NCBI GenBank assembly: GCA_000697055.1
Contig: JNDT01001394.1
Coordinates: 1-29,315 of the forward strand
Reading direction: 5' to 3'
Length of the DNA stretch: 29,315 nucleotides
Source of the DNA: Saksenaea vasiformis B4078
Taxonomy: Eukaryota; Mucoromycota; Mucoromycetes; Mucorales; Saksenaeaceae
The notes beneath the pieces were generated by a model. It did no database searches. It was not told where the DNA came from and saw only the letters and a list, made by a program, of their open reading frames with translations. The position numbers were made by a program, and so were the translations under genes. This document shows, piece after piece, positions 1-10,760 of this stretch (positions are counted from its first letter, which is position 1; each line of letters opens with the position of its first letter).

Positions 1-347
1 AAGCGGTGTTACGCTGGATAGAATCATTCTAATTTTCCGTTGAAGATTTTCCAATAGAAAGGACTCAGACTAAACAAATGCTATATTCTTATCTCTTGGA
101 ACACAGGAGGTAAGCCTGTGTTAGTAGACATATGTTCCAGATTTTCCTCTTTAGAATTCTTTGACAAGGTTATCACAGTGATGGTGATATCTTTTACAAC
201 AGTGTCATCGCTAATTGCATCCAGTACACTCTCCTGAATCGCAACGGTGGCCCTCCGCACTTGGTCCATTGCCCAACCTCATACCCAAGGAGACGATGTG
301 CCTGATAGCGACAATAGTATTTAACCTTGGGCTAAAGACGTTCTTAG

Positions 348-623
348 TCTCTGATATTATGCAAAGCTCCTTTTTCGTTTGGCAACACTGACAGCGACGA
401 CGCTGCAAGCTCTGCCACTAGTGGTACGCAGTTTAGCGAAACCTCGTCCTGGAGAACCTTGTACGACAGCCTCGTTTTCGGCGCAGAAGGAGCCACCTTT
501 CGGTGGACAGAAATCGAGGAGCTAATTACAGAAAACCTGGTTGAAATAACAGGAGAATACAACGGATGGACTCCACATAAGTTACTGTATGGATGGATAG
601 CTCGAAAAAGTAATTTGCGGTGA
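348..623 (+). other. Protein-like open frame without Met, possible last exon or gene remnant
   Basis: The frame is open from 348 to a TGA at 621-623 and encodes about 91 residues with a protein-like composition: a Ser/Asp/Thr-rich first half, then a segment with Trp-Thr-Glu-Ile-Glu-Glu and Gly-Trp-Thr-Pro-His-Lys. There is no Met at the start, but an AG at 365-366 could be a splice acceptor. AATAAA follows the stop directly, at 624-629. I could not trace upstream exons and recognise no family. It could be the 3' exon of a gene beginning left of the window, a decayed gene, or chance. Confidence 0.2.
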
Positions 624-890
624 AATAAAATAGCTTATTATCGTCGTAGTAATTATATCGGACGTGAGACAACATTAAAAGTTTGGTTCTTTCATTTAAG
701 ATGTAGTCTGTATACTGATTTCTCACCTTTAAGGCCTATAAAGAGGTGAAATATAATTTTAGCATGTGAGAAGCACCAGAAGTCGAACAATGCCAATGGC
801 CCCTTTTCTACATACCAGTATACAATTCACAGAATCACGTTTATTTAACTGGCCAGTAGTAGGCTTTACTGAATGTACAGTCTCATACTA

Positions 891-906
891 GGGGGGGGGG
901 GGGGGG
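891..906 (+). repeat. Poly-G tract (G)16
   Basis: A perfect run of sixteen G bases sits in non-coding DNA about 560 bp upstream of the exchanger start codon. Such runs are unstable in replication and sequencing and can form G-quadruplex structures, so the exact length may vary or be misread. Confidence 0.95.
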
Positions 907-1468
907 TAGCAGTCTAGCCTTCTTGGAACTTCCTCGTCCTTCCTAGCCCTTTTGTACCTGTGTATGTTTTTCCGATGTAGTCTTGAATCAGTGATAAGAA
1001 TCCCTCCGAACCCGGGTCTCACTTTAATTGATGTAAATGGCCAACTCAATTCCTTAGATTGATGGAACGCATCATTCTATGGTCGTTTAACTTAACTGAA
1101 CATAAGGTATAAATAATAAACCAGAGTGGTGATTACCTATCCAGTCGGATAGTATTAGTTGCAAATATCGGGAGAAATAGCTGCGGAAATGTAATGTCTA
1201 CGTTCTAGAAAAAATAGCACCACAATAAGGTAGATCTATTTTTACTTCGAATCGTACGTGTGCGCTATATGACTCATTGCCGCTTGACGACGTTAGCTTT
1301 CAAGCAAGCGTAATGCGGCGCCCCTTCATTCCATCAATCAAATGAACTTGTGCTGTTATCCCTATGTGGTGATTGGCCCATTGTTTAAAGACCGACGATA
1401 GTTTTACGCATTATCTTGTGGACCTTTTTCCAAGCTTTTCTTGTTCCATTTTGACTTTTCAAAAGATC

Positions 1469-3769
1469 ATGGAAGTTGAAAATGTTCCACCCGACGAGAC
1501 TCTAGGGGACGAGCCTATGAATGAGGAGATGTGGTCTTCATGGGCTTTATTAATTTTGATGACTTTGCTGATTGGCGCCTTATGGACCAGTTATCATTTA
1601 CAGTTGCGGAAAATTCGTGCCATTCATGAAACGGTTATTTCCATTATGGCAGGTACTCAAAGGTTACCGGACTCTGCTCACTTTAGACTGACGTGGGAGA
1701 TTACTGACAGGAATGATTGTCGGATTGGCTATTAAGCTCGCACCTGGCACTATTATCCAACGTATGGTGCAATTTAACCAAGGATATTTCTTCAACCTCT
1801 TGCTCCCACCGATCATTCTTAACTCGGGATATGAGCTGAAACGCGTACGTACGTCGGAAGATATGTCTTCCGAACCATGACTCAACCTTGTTTTTTAATC
1901 ATCAGCGGCATTTCTTTCTCAATTTCGGCACGATTCTAACGTTTGCTATGGTGGGCACCTTTATTGCAGCCATTGTGACCGGGTAAATAAGAGAATATGA
2001 GTTTCTATAGCGTTAACTTATTTTGACGTCCTAGTGTCCTCACCTATCTCTGGGCTTTTTTCCATCCTGAAGGAATTTCTATTAGCTTCCTGGATAGCAT
2101 GATTTTCGGATCTATTTTGTCTGCCACAGACCCTGTGACTATCTTGGCTATCTTTGCGCAACTTAACGTCGATCCTCAGCTATTTTCGATCATTTCTGGT
2201 GAATCGTTACTCAATGATGCAGTGGCCATCGTGCTTTCGGAGTAAGTGCGCTTTGTTCATTTCGTCTTACACGACAATTTTTTTTATAAAAATTCCTCTT
2301 CCGATAGCACTCTACGGAAATTCCGAGGTCAGGAACTGCATGCTATCAATATCTTCAAAGGTATCGGTCTCTTTCTCGGCGTGTTCTGGGCGTCCACTTT
2401 TATCGGAATTCTGTTTGGAATCGTTGTTGCGCTCATGCTGAAGCATTCTCAGCTGCACCGTTACGCTAATATTGAAGCATGCCTCATTAGCTTGATGGCC
2501 TACAGCAGCTATTTATTTTCCAACGCTGCGCAGATGTCAGGTATGACAAGGGTCTGGTGAGGTTGCAATTTCTCAAGTCATGTCCTAGGCATTGTGACGT
2601 TGTTGTTTACGGGCATTACATTAAAACATTACGCATACGATAATATGTCATTACGAACGAAGCGTGCTACGAAGTACGTTTTCCAAATCTTATCGCAATT
2701 GTCGGAGAACTTTATTTTCATCTATCTTGGTGTGAACTTGTTCACGCAAACGGATCTGGACTACAAGCCACTATTTATCTTGGTAACAACGGTAAGTTGC
2801 TGTAGTAATTAAAAAAGGCGACCTTTCATTCGTAATCACACGTAGGTCGTTATCTGTGTTGCACGTTACGTATCTGTTGCTCCTTTGTCGATATTAATCA
2901 ATGCGGGTTGTCGTGCTCTTGGGAAACCGGAGCAACTTCCTCAATCACATCAATTGATGTTATTTTGGGCAGGACTTCGCGGTGCTGTGGCTTTTGCTTT
3001 GGCATCTGGTTTAGCTGGAGATAGTGGGCCAGCGATGCGTACGACAATTCTTGCGGTGGTGGTGCTTACGGTGCTGATTTTTGGAGGGACGACCAATCGC
3101 ATGCTTCAGGTGCTCGAGATCAAGACGGGTGTTCAGGAACCAGATGATTCGTGTAGTGAAGAGGAGGAGGAAGATCCTCACCCAAGACGTCAGTTGCATT
3201 TACGCCGTAATCGTAACGGATCTAGTGAACATCTGTTACATATAAGTGACGACGATGAGAATGATCACAACGAAGAGTCGCAGGCACAAACTTCACGGTA
3301 TCAAAACGATTACACGGATGTCTCTATTGGGGGACTCTTATCGGGACCTTTGGGCGATCCCATTCCTGATCCGGGACCGCCTCACTGGTTTATGTCGTTT
3401 GACGAAAAATGGTTGAAACCTATCTTCACCAAACGCCATATCCAGCAACGAAACCAAACGTTGGCTGAATATTGGAGAGAAAAGCGGCGAAAAATGGACA
3501 GAGCCAATAGAAACATGCTGGCTGGTATCCGAAGCATGGGACTTGGTGCATCTAGCTCTATAGATGATTACGGTGATCAAGACATAGACGCTGTCACGCT
3601 AAGCACAGTCCACCCCAGTGGAGACATGAGTACAAGTCCTTCGAGTTTCCCACGAACAACATTTGGTAACTTTGGACACGGAGATTCCGGACCGACTACA
3701 CCAGGTAAACTTGTGGTGGGTTCTGGCAGGGTATTTGGAAGGTCTCCAACGACGCCTCCGGATAAATAA
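1469..3769 (+). CDS. NHX1: Endosomal/vacuolar Na+(K+)/H+ exchanger, NHX1/NHE type
   Basis: Seven exons join in frame (1469-1652, 1711-1844, 1906-1982, 2035-2241, 2308-2540, 2589-2791, 2846-3769) to give 653 residues, close to the roughly 630 of yeast Nhx1. All six introns are 48-66 nt GT-AG. The protein is a multi-pass CPA1 antiporter: a first membrane helix at about 22-41, the motif SATDPVT around Asp164, the hallmark [12 protein letters not shown] at 187-198 with the ion-binding Asn-Asp pair at 192-193, and GLRGAVAF at 389-396 with the conserved Arg391. The cytosolic tail has an acidic SEEEEED run and a Ser/Pro/Gly-rich end. By family knowledge it exchanges luminal H+ for cytosolic Na+ or K+ in late endosomes and affects vesicle traffic. 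An in-frame ATG at 1373 would add 32 residues; I prefer 1469 because the acidic start before helix 1 resembles fungal relatives. The gene converges with the next one, 106 bp away. Confidence 0.95.
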
Positions 3770-3875
3770 GGGAATCCTTTTTTCCTGTAATACAATACCC
3801 CCGATAGTGGAGAGTGCGAAATTTTTCATTTCTTTTTTCTTTATGTACTATAGATAAACAGTAGTTTATTGTCTA

Positions 3876-4439
3876 TTACATGTATGGATAATTGGGATAG
3901 GAGAGTTGCGGCGGATATCTGCCATGTGGTGATGGATAATAGGCGGTCATAGGAAAGTTACCCATATGTTGATACATCATTGCTGGTGGCACTGCAGGTG
4001 GTAGAGCCGGATGGTACGTCATGAGAGATGGTTGTTGATAATACGGCATGGAGTAAGTGGTGGACGGCTGTGGATAGTAGTAGGGGGCGGTATTCTGATA
4101 ATACGGCATCTGAGCTGGTATCTGTTGAAGTTGTTGAAGATGCTGCTCCTGCTGTGATTGGTAATATGCCGCTGCCTGTTGTTGTTGTTGTTGTTGTTGT
4201 TGTGCTTCCCTATACTTATGTAGACCATATGTCACAGCGCCAGCTATGCCTGCATCTCTCCAAAAATGAGGTTTTTCACCGTTCTCTTCTTCGTGTCGCT
4301 TTAACAACGCTTCTGTTCCAGCAAAGGCGGCGGCATTCATAAGCCAATCAAATGAATTGGATGTATGCGGATAATAGTGAGCTTGTTGCTGTTGTGGATG
4401 AGTGAACTGGTGAAAAAGGTTACTGAAGACGGAGTTCAT
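3876..4439 (-). CDS. Gln/Tyr/Pro-rich small protein with one conserved-looking helical block, unknown function
   Basis: A single exon encodes 187 residues from the ATG at 4437-4439. Residues 31-78 form an Ala/Gly-rich, probably helical block (DWLMNAAAFAGTEALLKRH, then a segment with Phe-Trp-Arg-Asp-Ala-Gly and Tyr-Gly-Leu-His-Lys-Tyr). A run of nine Gln follows (CAA/CAG repeat), then a disordered tail rich in Tyr, Pro, Gln and Met ending in PNYPYM. The block faintly recalls the fungal CipC-like/DUF3759 family, but that is only an impression. An upstream in-frame ATG at 4484 would add 15 Phe/Ser/Leu residues encoded by a pyrimidine run. I think that run is leader, although it could act as a short signal anchor. 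TTTATT on the plus strand at 3865-3870 gives an AATAAA signal just past the stop. Confidence 0.7.
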   Translation of the reverse strand: MNSVFSNLFHQFTHPQQQQAHYYPHTSNSFDWLMNAAAFAGTEALLKRHEEENGEKPHFWRDAGIAGAVTYGLHKYREAQQQQQQQQQAAAYYQSQQEQHLQQLQQIPAQMPYYQNTAPYYYPQPSTTYSMPYYQQPSLMTYHPALPPAVPPAMMYQHMGNFPMTAYYPSPHGRYPPQLSYPNYPYM

Positions 4440-4484
4440 CAGGAATAAAGAGAAAAGGAAAAAGGAAAGGAAAAATGAAAACAT

Positions 4485-7400
4485 TCATGCTATTTTGATC
4501 ACCTGGACTTTAAAACCGACTTCGATTTTTGGGCATTCCTCCCGAATATGATTTTGATACGTAAGACTGACAACAAATACAATCGGTTCGCAGAGCCTGA
4601 ACTTAGCCGACGCAAGTACGTCAGTAAACTGATCAACCAGAACGTCATTCACAACCCCGGCAAACAGAAATTCTCAGGAATAGATAGGATACATCCTTTG
4701 CTCACGGGTTGTTACACATAAACGTTTAGAAGAATTCAAAGAGACGCGTGCTCAATCAATGGCGTGGCTGGTCTTTGTATCTTGTGATTTGATATCTTCC
4801 CCAATCAGTTGCCGGATAAATTCGCTCTTGGCAATCACACAAACCGTAGGTACCAAAACATACGCAGAGACTTTATTCAATGGTGTGGCTTATTATTCTG
4901 CACACTTGGAGCTTGTGCAATGTATCCATCGCCTACAGGGCGTGAAAAATGTAGGAAAGCTAATCGAATGAAGCGCTGCAAAGAGAATACACCAGAGAGC
5001 CAAACAGTGTATTAAGAAATGGTTTCGGTATTACTCTAAATGCAAAAGTGAGGAGATGGGGACATGATATTACGGCTGATCATCCTGACGTAGCTGTAGA
5101 CTGATTTGGCTGAGCAGAGTACAATTTTTGCACAAATTATGTTGCTTGTAGTGGAATTCATCAATACAGCTTATACGCAGGAAGACCAAACGTACCTATT
5201 TCCTAAAGAGAGTGGACAATAATCCTACCATTGCCGATCTACAGCAACTACTAGTTGCATGCATCGTGTGAAGTCCACCAGGATGCGGGGACTGGTCTTA
5301 TGATTACTGGCCGGAATATCAGCTTCCGATGCACAAGACCATCGAAAGCAGATACTTCGAGTCCATAGTCTTGTCTTCTCTGCTTATATACGACATGATA
5401 TTTCAAAGTAGGAACCAGTATAGGATAGTGCATGATGAAAATAGAATGAAGTCATCAAAATTATGTCGCGCTGATGCCAAAAAGCAGTTATGACCGTAGT
5501 GATAGTGCCATTGTGGCCAGGATATTTTGAGATTACTAGAAAGAATTGAGGGAAAAATGCGATAAACGGACGATGCGTTGTTGGAAATGTACTGTAGATG
5601 AATCTAGAACACTGTAGGTCTGCTCTGAATGTAGCGTGGAAGTATCGCTGGGACAACCATTAGATATTATTCTAAACTGCTAATCATGTAACGCAGTGCG
5701 GAATTGAAACTGTAACATCAGCAGAAATATAAGATACGTAGCAGCATGTGAATGACATCAATTTGCCTTTATTATTTAAAAATCTCGAGCAGTACATGCA
5801 AATGGCTCCTTCCAGGATGAATGCATTGTAGTTTACTTTATTAAGACTTCTAATCAATTGTAACTACTCAAGGAAGGAAGCAGGCGGGGCCTAGATGTTT
5901 GTTAGAGATATCGTTATTGGATACGATCCTGTGGTGCATGGCCATTTGTCAAAAATGGTAAATGACGATCATTTATCTCTTTTTGGCAGCTTGCATGCAT
6001 GCTAAACTTTAATTTACATGATAGATTACTGTCGTTTTGTGCTGCTCTAAATAGATTTTCGCGTTGAAAAGAAAAGAAAATACACGTGCCTAGTACATAG
6101 CTACGGCAGAAGATAATATGTTACTTGTATGGACTTTGCCCTTCCATGTATACAAGACTTGTTGGAGTAGCATGGAATAAATCTGGAGAAAATGCTGAGT
6201 TGTCTTGAACTGACGCAAAACTCCAAGTGGGATGCACTAATTTGACACGCGAGGTTTTTTTTTTATCCTGAACGTATAATCAACATAATGGTATTAAGTC
6301 CTTACATATTTTCCTCCATAGTTGTCTGGGATAAAGCGATACGAGAGTTGACGTACATCAAAGAGAGATTGGTAAAGATATATAGAAGATAAGCTTATTG
6401 TTCAGAACGCTATCAGGAATTGATGTAGGAAGTGGATAGTCTTAGTAGTCAAGGTTTTAATGACGTGGCTACAGGTCTGATTAAACCACATTCAACATAA
6501 GCAGTTACCTGACGCTTGAAGCCACCTTGTAGCCGTAAGAAAATGGAACACTTCTCGGACCCTCTATCAGCAAAATGTTAATCCGCAGTAGCCGCTGGGG
6601 TTTATGGGCGAAATCAATTCTAGGCGAAGCACCTCAGTCCTATTTCGGGATTCTAATCGAACCTGACTATCCAATCAACTTTGACGGTGCGATTCTGCTG
6701 GTCGTAAATATCCGACGTTCAGGGCTGCCGTCACAAACGAGTAGATCAAAATAATGTTGCAAGGCATTGTGGACAATTCATATAGAAGTAGTCTCGACCA
6801 GGCTATTTGCAAATAGCTCCGCTGAGCCACGATTCTCATTGAAATCATTCATGGCGAGATGTGTCTAGATCAATGGACGTTAGATGATGGTTTCGATAGC
6901 TTACGGTATATGTCATGCTTTCGATACACACCTCAATTTTGTCATATGGCCACGATGGCGATATCATTCTTTCTCAGACGACCGGATGTACGGCAAGTTA
7001 TATCGGTGTCACATGCGAACTCGCTAGTTTGGCTAAGGGTTGCTAATCTGGCACTTGAGGATAGCATGATCCTACCGTCTAACCTGTCTCCAGTCTGCTC
7101 ATTCGATGTCATTGTTATGGGATACGGGATTGTCAACCAAAAAGCAGTACCTGAAAGGCTCGAGAGAATTGTCACGCAGAGTTATCGTTGTCCGTGACGA
7201 TAAAGGAGCCATCCACATACTTAGAGCGCAACATTCCGACGGATATGCAAGTAACCATCAGCAACAAAATAGGTTCACACTGCGGCACTTTAATAGATGT
7301 CCATTATAGGTGGATCCGACTCAATCGAATTCATCCGAAAGTATGGTCCCCACCCGGTATCGTTAGCCCTGTACCAGATCGCTTTGACAGATCATACTAT

Positions 7401-9045
7401 TTCGGTCGATAGATAAAAGCATCTGCCGCACGGAACGATAAGGGAACTGCAGTTCTATAGGTAAAAATCTAATATAAGTACGTTGCCAAGCTATTGGGAC
7501 TACCATAACTGGCCATTCTCGTTAGTGGGTTCGTTATTCACACAATCCAGTTAAGCAGAGGCCGTGCCGAATAGCCTTTTTTTTCTTCTAAAGAAAAAGG
7601 AGCAGCCTACGATCATCTGCAAGAGGAGCCACATCCTAGGTATGTAGAAAGTTCTAGAAGCAGCCCTCTGTGTCTTTGTACGATTAGCCTACGAGTACGT
7701 TTTAGCCTGCGTGGTGAAGACTAAATGATCATACCACCGAGGGAAAACTGCTAGATTGTCACGGAAAAACTCGCGTAACCTTCCGTCTATTTTTATCTTT
7801 ATCACGAAAGGTTACACACACTATGTAACTGTTAATTACATTTGTACTTAATAACTCTAGATCGATTGTCGCCAATTGTGTAAATCCCACAAAGCAGGAC
7901 CTTTTCGCGCTTAGAGGAAAGAAGAAATTTTTTGAGCTTTCCCATGTAAACGTTCAAGAAACGTAGCGATAAGAAGGACTATGTACGCTTGACACCACGT
8001 GGTGGGTACTACAATTAAGTGATCAGAGATTTACGAGCTAGTCTCTTTCCCCAGCAGCCCTAATTGATGCAAGGTTTTTTGTATTTAAGGATTATCCTTT
8101 AAAGTTCAAAGCACAGTGCTGTGACTTGTACCCGTCATTAGTAACAAACGCAGACAAGATTTAGGTTGCATAGCCAACTTCATTCTGTTCACTTCGTCTG
8201 CAAAACTCGGATGGCGTGGTTTTTTTGTCCTTCGTACTTTTCTTTCGTCAATTAATCTGAACTCCCTACTAATAACGCTAGACATTATCCAATGCTAGTG
8301 CTGGTCCTGTTATCAGTTTCAGTCCCTCGCATTTAGAAACCGAAGATAGAAGCAAGACATAACGCATCAACAATACAGCCGCTGGTTTGACAGCATCGAT
8401 TGTCCAACCTTGGAGCAAGATAAGAATTTTGGGACGTGGGCGGCATTTGTTTGGGTATGTTTCGCAATGTTCAGTTAAGATTGTTCTGGATGAACAGCAA
8501 TTGTTCAAATTGGTGTACGCTTTCCTTGTACAAATGTCAATACGTAGTTTAAAAATGCTCGATAGTGCGAAACCTTAAGTGCCGCGTGATCTGCAAGAAA
8601 TAAAAAGCTGTTTTGGTCACGCAGTGCGTAGAGAAACACAACCCCCTCTGGGAAAGGGTTTCACTGCCAACAAAGTTTAGAATATTAAGTTAGTACTGCA
8701 GAATGGTGTCATTCGTGGTAACACGCAGATTGGCCTAACTATTCTCGACCAATGTTGACCCACTGCCCGTAGTTGATGGATCTTCTTTTTTTTCCAATCC
8801 TTTTATCTTTAACTTTATTCAAAAGAAAGGAGAGGGGAGACAATGATTTGTTTGCTATGAACGAAAGGGGAGGAAAGATGAAAGATAGAAGAAGAGAAAG
8901 ACAGAGGGAGGGAGGATGTGCGTATGAGTGAGTGAGTAAGTGAGCGAGTGAGTGAGTGAGAAAGAATAAGTGCTATGTATGAATAGAGCAACATACAATG
9001 AAAGTAACATAAAAATAAAACAGCGGGTTCATTGAAAGAATGAAT
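4485..9045. other. Gene-poor block, about 4.6 kb
   Basis: No open frame here is longer than 112 codons, none shows recognisable motifs, and I could not chain neighbouring frames through plausible introns into a known family. The longest, 6859-7197 (+), is overlapped by an antisense frame and looks like chance. Small local features are a T8 run with a complementary A-rich arm (about 7578-7602, a short hairpin) and a purine-rich zone with a tetranucleotide repeat at 8923-8960, listed separately. The part next to 4440 presumably includes the promoter of the Gln-rich gene and the part next to 9045 the 3' UTR of the kinase. Confidence 0.5.
8923..8960. repeat. Imperfect GAGT tetranucleotide microsatellite
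   Basis: About nine units of GAGT with two interruptions (GTAA and GCGA variants) lie in a purine-rich stretch downstream of the stop codon of the kinase gene, probably in its 3' UTR or just past it. On the sense strand of that gene the repeat reads as a pyrimidine/ACTC run. Confidence 0.85.
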
Positions 9046-10212
9046 TTAAAGCCACCAGGATTCCTTCTCTTGACTATGGACGAACATGTCGGTATCATCG
9101 TCTTCATCATGCTCTTGATAAACATGTCCAAACGGATCAAAGTCGATATCCATGGCTCTTTCCTCTTCTTCGACCATATCTGACCAAGAAGTACCGGTGG
9201 CTCCACTAAATACGGCTGAATCGAAGCTCACCTTGTTTGTCTTTTGGGGTACGGCGACAGGAATATCCACAGGCGACATGGGCTCTTCTTCATCCGACAA
9301 CTCATCATCTGAGTCGTCTAGTACCAGGCGGTCGATTGCAAGGAATTCTTGCTTCATCTCTGCTACTGTAGGTCGGTCGGCAGCATGAACAGATAAAGTC
9401 TTTATGAGAAACCGAAGGCAGGTATTACTTAGCATAGGGAACAGTTGTTGCTTGAGCATCATTGGATTGCGTTTGAATTCAGCGTAGGCCATGTCCATGG
9501 AGGTGGCTTCTTGCCATGGGTTACGTCCAAACATCAAGGCGAGGAGCAGGATACCCAAACTCCAGGTATCTGAAGCGGCGGCATCATAAGGTACCATGAT
9601 AGTTTGGTCATCATCAAAATGTTCCGGAGCTAAATACGTGGTTGATCCACATCCAAATTCCAATGAATAACGCTCACGCGTGGCCAAGCCAAAATCAGCG
9701 ACCTTGCACACAAACTCATCATCATTGTCTTCGTCATCATATTTCAGAAGAATATTTTCCAGCTTGATATCTCGATGATAGATGTTTTGGGCGTGCATGA
9801 ACTCGACGCCTTCTAGGATTTGGAGAAACACGGTTTTGACCAGTCGTTCGTCGCGCATGGCTGATGGATCACGGATCACAAAGTCAAATAGGTCACCTTG
9901 ATCGCAGAGTTCCATCACCATGAAAATGAATTTTTCGTCTTGGATAACACGATGGAGACCAAGAAGGTAAGGGTGCTTAAGAGAAGATTGAATGTCGATT
10001 TCGAGTTGTTGCAGCTGAAGCTGCTGATGATCAAGACCAGACTTGCTGAGGATCTTGATAGCCACGTAGGTGTTGTCAATTAATGACTGACCCAGAAAGA
10101 GGCAGCCATAGGAACCCCGTCCTAGCTCCTCGAGAAGCTGGTAGTCACCGTCGATGATCTTGTCAACCATAGACGCAGATATTTGGGTCCAGTAATCTTC
10201 TTGTGTAACCAT
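9046..10212 (-). CDS. Serine/threonine protein kinase, Ran1/Sks1/Vhs1-like
   Basis: A single uninterrupted exon of 388 residues. The kinase domain spans about 24-293: glycine loop GRGSYG at 31-36, catalytic Lys53 in AIK, helix-C Glu71, catalytic loop HRDIKLEN with Asp148 and Asn153, DFG at 173-175, APE at 195-197, and a DTWSLG helix-F motif. The tail is acidic, contains SWSDMVEEEE followed by a DFDPFG segment, and ends in SWWL. This resembles the fungal Ran1 (S. pombe meiotic inhibitor) and Sks1/Vhs1 (glucose and cell-cycle signalling) group, which I infer from domain pattern and tail rather than from a search. The lack of introns contrasts with the other kinase in this window, which has twelve exons. 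The start is the ATG at 10210-10212, after an A/C-rich leader. Confidence 0.9.
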   Translation of the reverse strand: MVTQEDYWTQISASMVDKIIDGDYQLLEELGRGSYGCLFLGQSLIDNTYVAIKILSKSGLDHQQLQLQQLEIDIQSSLKHPYLLGLHRVIQDEKFIFMVMELCDQGDLFDFVIRDPSAMRDERLVKTVFLQILEGVEFMHAQNIYHRDIKLENILLKYDDEDNDDEFVCKVADFGLATRERYSLEFGCGSTTYLAPEHFDDDQTIMVPYDAAASDTWSLGILLLALMFGRNPWQEATSMDMAYAEFKRNPMMLKQQLFPMLSNTCLRFLIKTLSVHAADRPTVAEMKQEFLAIDRLVLDDSDDELSDEEEPMSPVDIPVAVPQKTNKVSFDSAVFSGATGTSWSDMVEEEERAMDIDFDPFGHVYQEHDEDDDTDMFVHSQEKESWWL

Positions 10213-10760
10213 TCTGGGTTGCTTGAGTTTCCTTCTTTGTCGGTTGTTGGGCTTGTGAGAGTATTTTAGAATAATTAACAGGTGGAAGAGCGCTTTTTTT
10301 TGTTATAACGGGATTTTTTCTTCTTTTGTCTTTCGTTAGTTTAAGTTCGTCGAACGCCAAAGGGCAAAGTCGAGAGAGAGTTGAAACAAAGAATTACGGA
10401 CATGGTACAATGGAGGACACAAGTGAGAGAATAAAAAGAAGCAAAAGCCGAAACAAGCCTTCTTTTCTTTTGTAGCAGTGGAGCAGTTTTGTTGGTCGGT
10501 CAAGGTGGAGGTGTTTTGTTTGCAGTGCGCTTTTTTTTGGAACTTCAATGAATCAACCCAGTTGCAATCATCTTGAAGAGAAAGTGTAAAAATGGTAATG
10601 TACAATAGTAAACAAGAAAAAGGTTAATAAAATAGAATTTTTTGGGGTTTTAAGAAGAGTGTCCGAAAACACACCACTAAAAGAATAAAAAGCAAGGAGT
10701 GAAGTATAAAGTGTGAAAGAGCGAAAGAAACATGAAAATGAAGGAGGAAATCAAAGTATA
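10213..10760 (-). promoter_or_regulatory. Probable 5' leader and promoter of the Ran1-like kinase
   Basis: Read on the minus strand, this stretch is rich in A and pyrimidine runs, including several T8/A8 tracts and an AC-rich segment just before the kinase ATG, which is typical of fungal leaders. I see no canonical TATA box that I would place with confidence. An open frame running through 10163-10360 begins at TTG, not ATG, so I do not treat it as an upstream ORF. Confidence 0.35.

Larger units (their letters stand above)
1..1468. other. Gene-poor left flank of NHX1
   Basis: I find no gene I can name here. The stretch contains a 16-base G run at 891-906 and one protein-like open frame on the plus strand (348-623, listed separately). 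Minus-strand frames at 81-269 and 344-562 are short and match no family I know. The part nearest 1468 should hold the promoter and leader of the exchanger gene that starts at 1469, but I see no clear TATA or other motif that I would call. Confidence 0.5.

Noticed and set aside
3577..3857. Frames antisense to the end of NHX1
   Set aside because: They mirror the coding sequence of the exchanger and have no independent support.
6940..7200. Possible retropepsin-like remnant (a TTGCTASYIGV stretch and a SFDVIVMGYGIV stretch)
   Set aside because: The two pieces lie in different frames, the catalytic Asp-Ser/Thr-Gly triad is not present, and no other retrotransposon domain is nearby.
10163..10360. 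Open frame overlapping the start of the Ran1-like kinase
   Set aside because: It begins with TTG rather than ATG and has no recognisable product, so it is not a supported upstream ORF.
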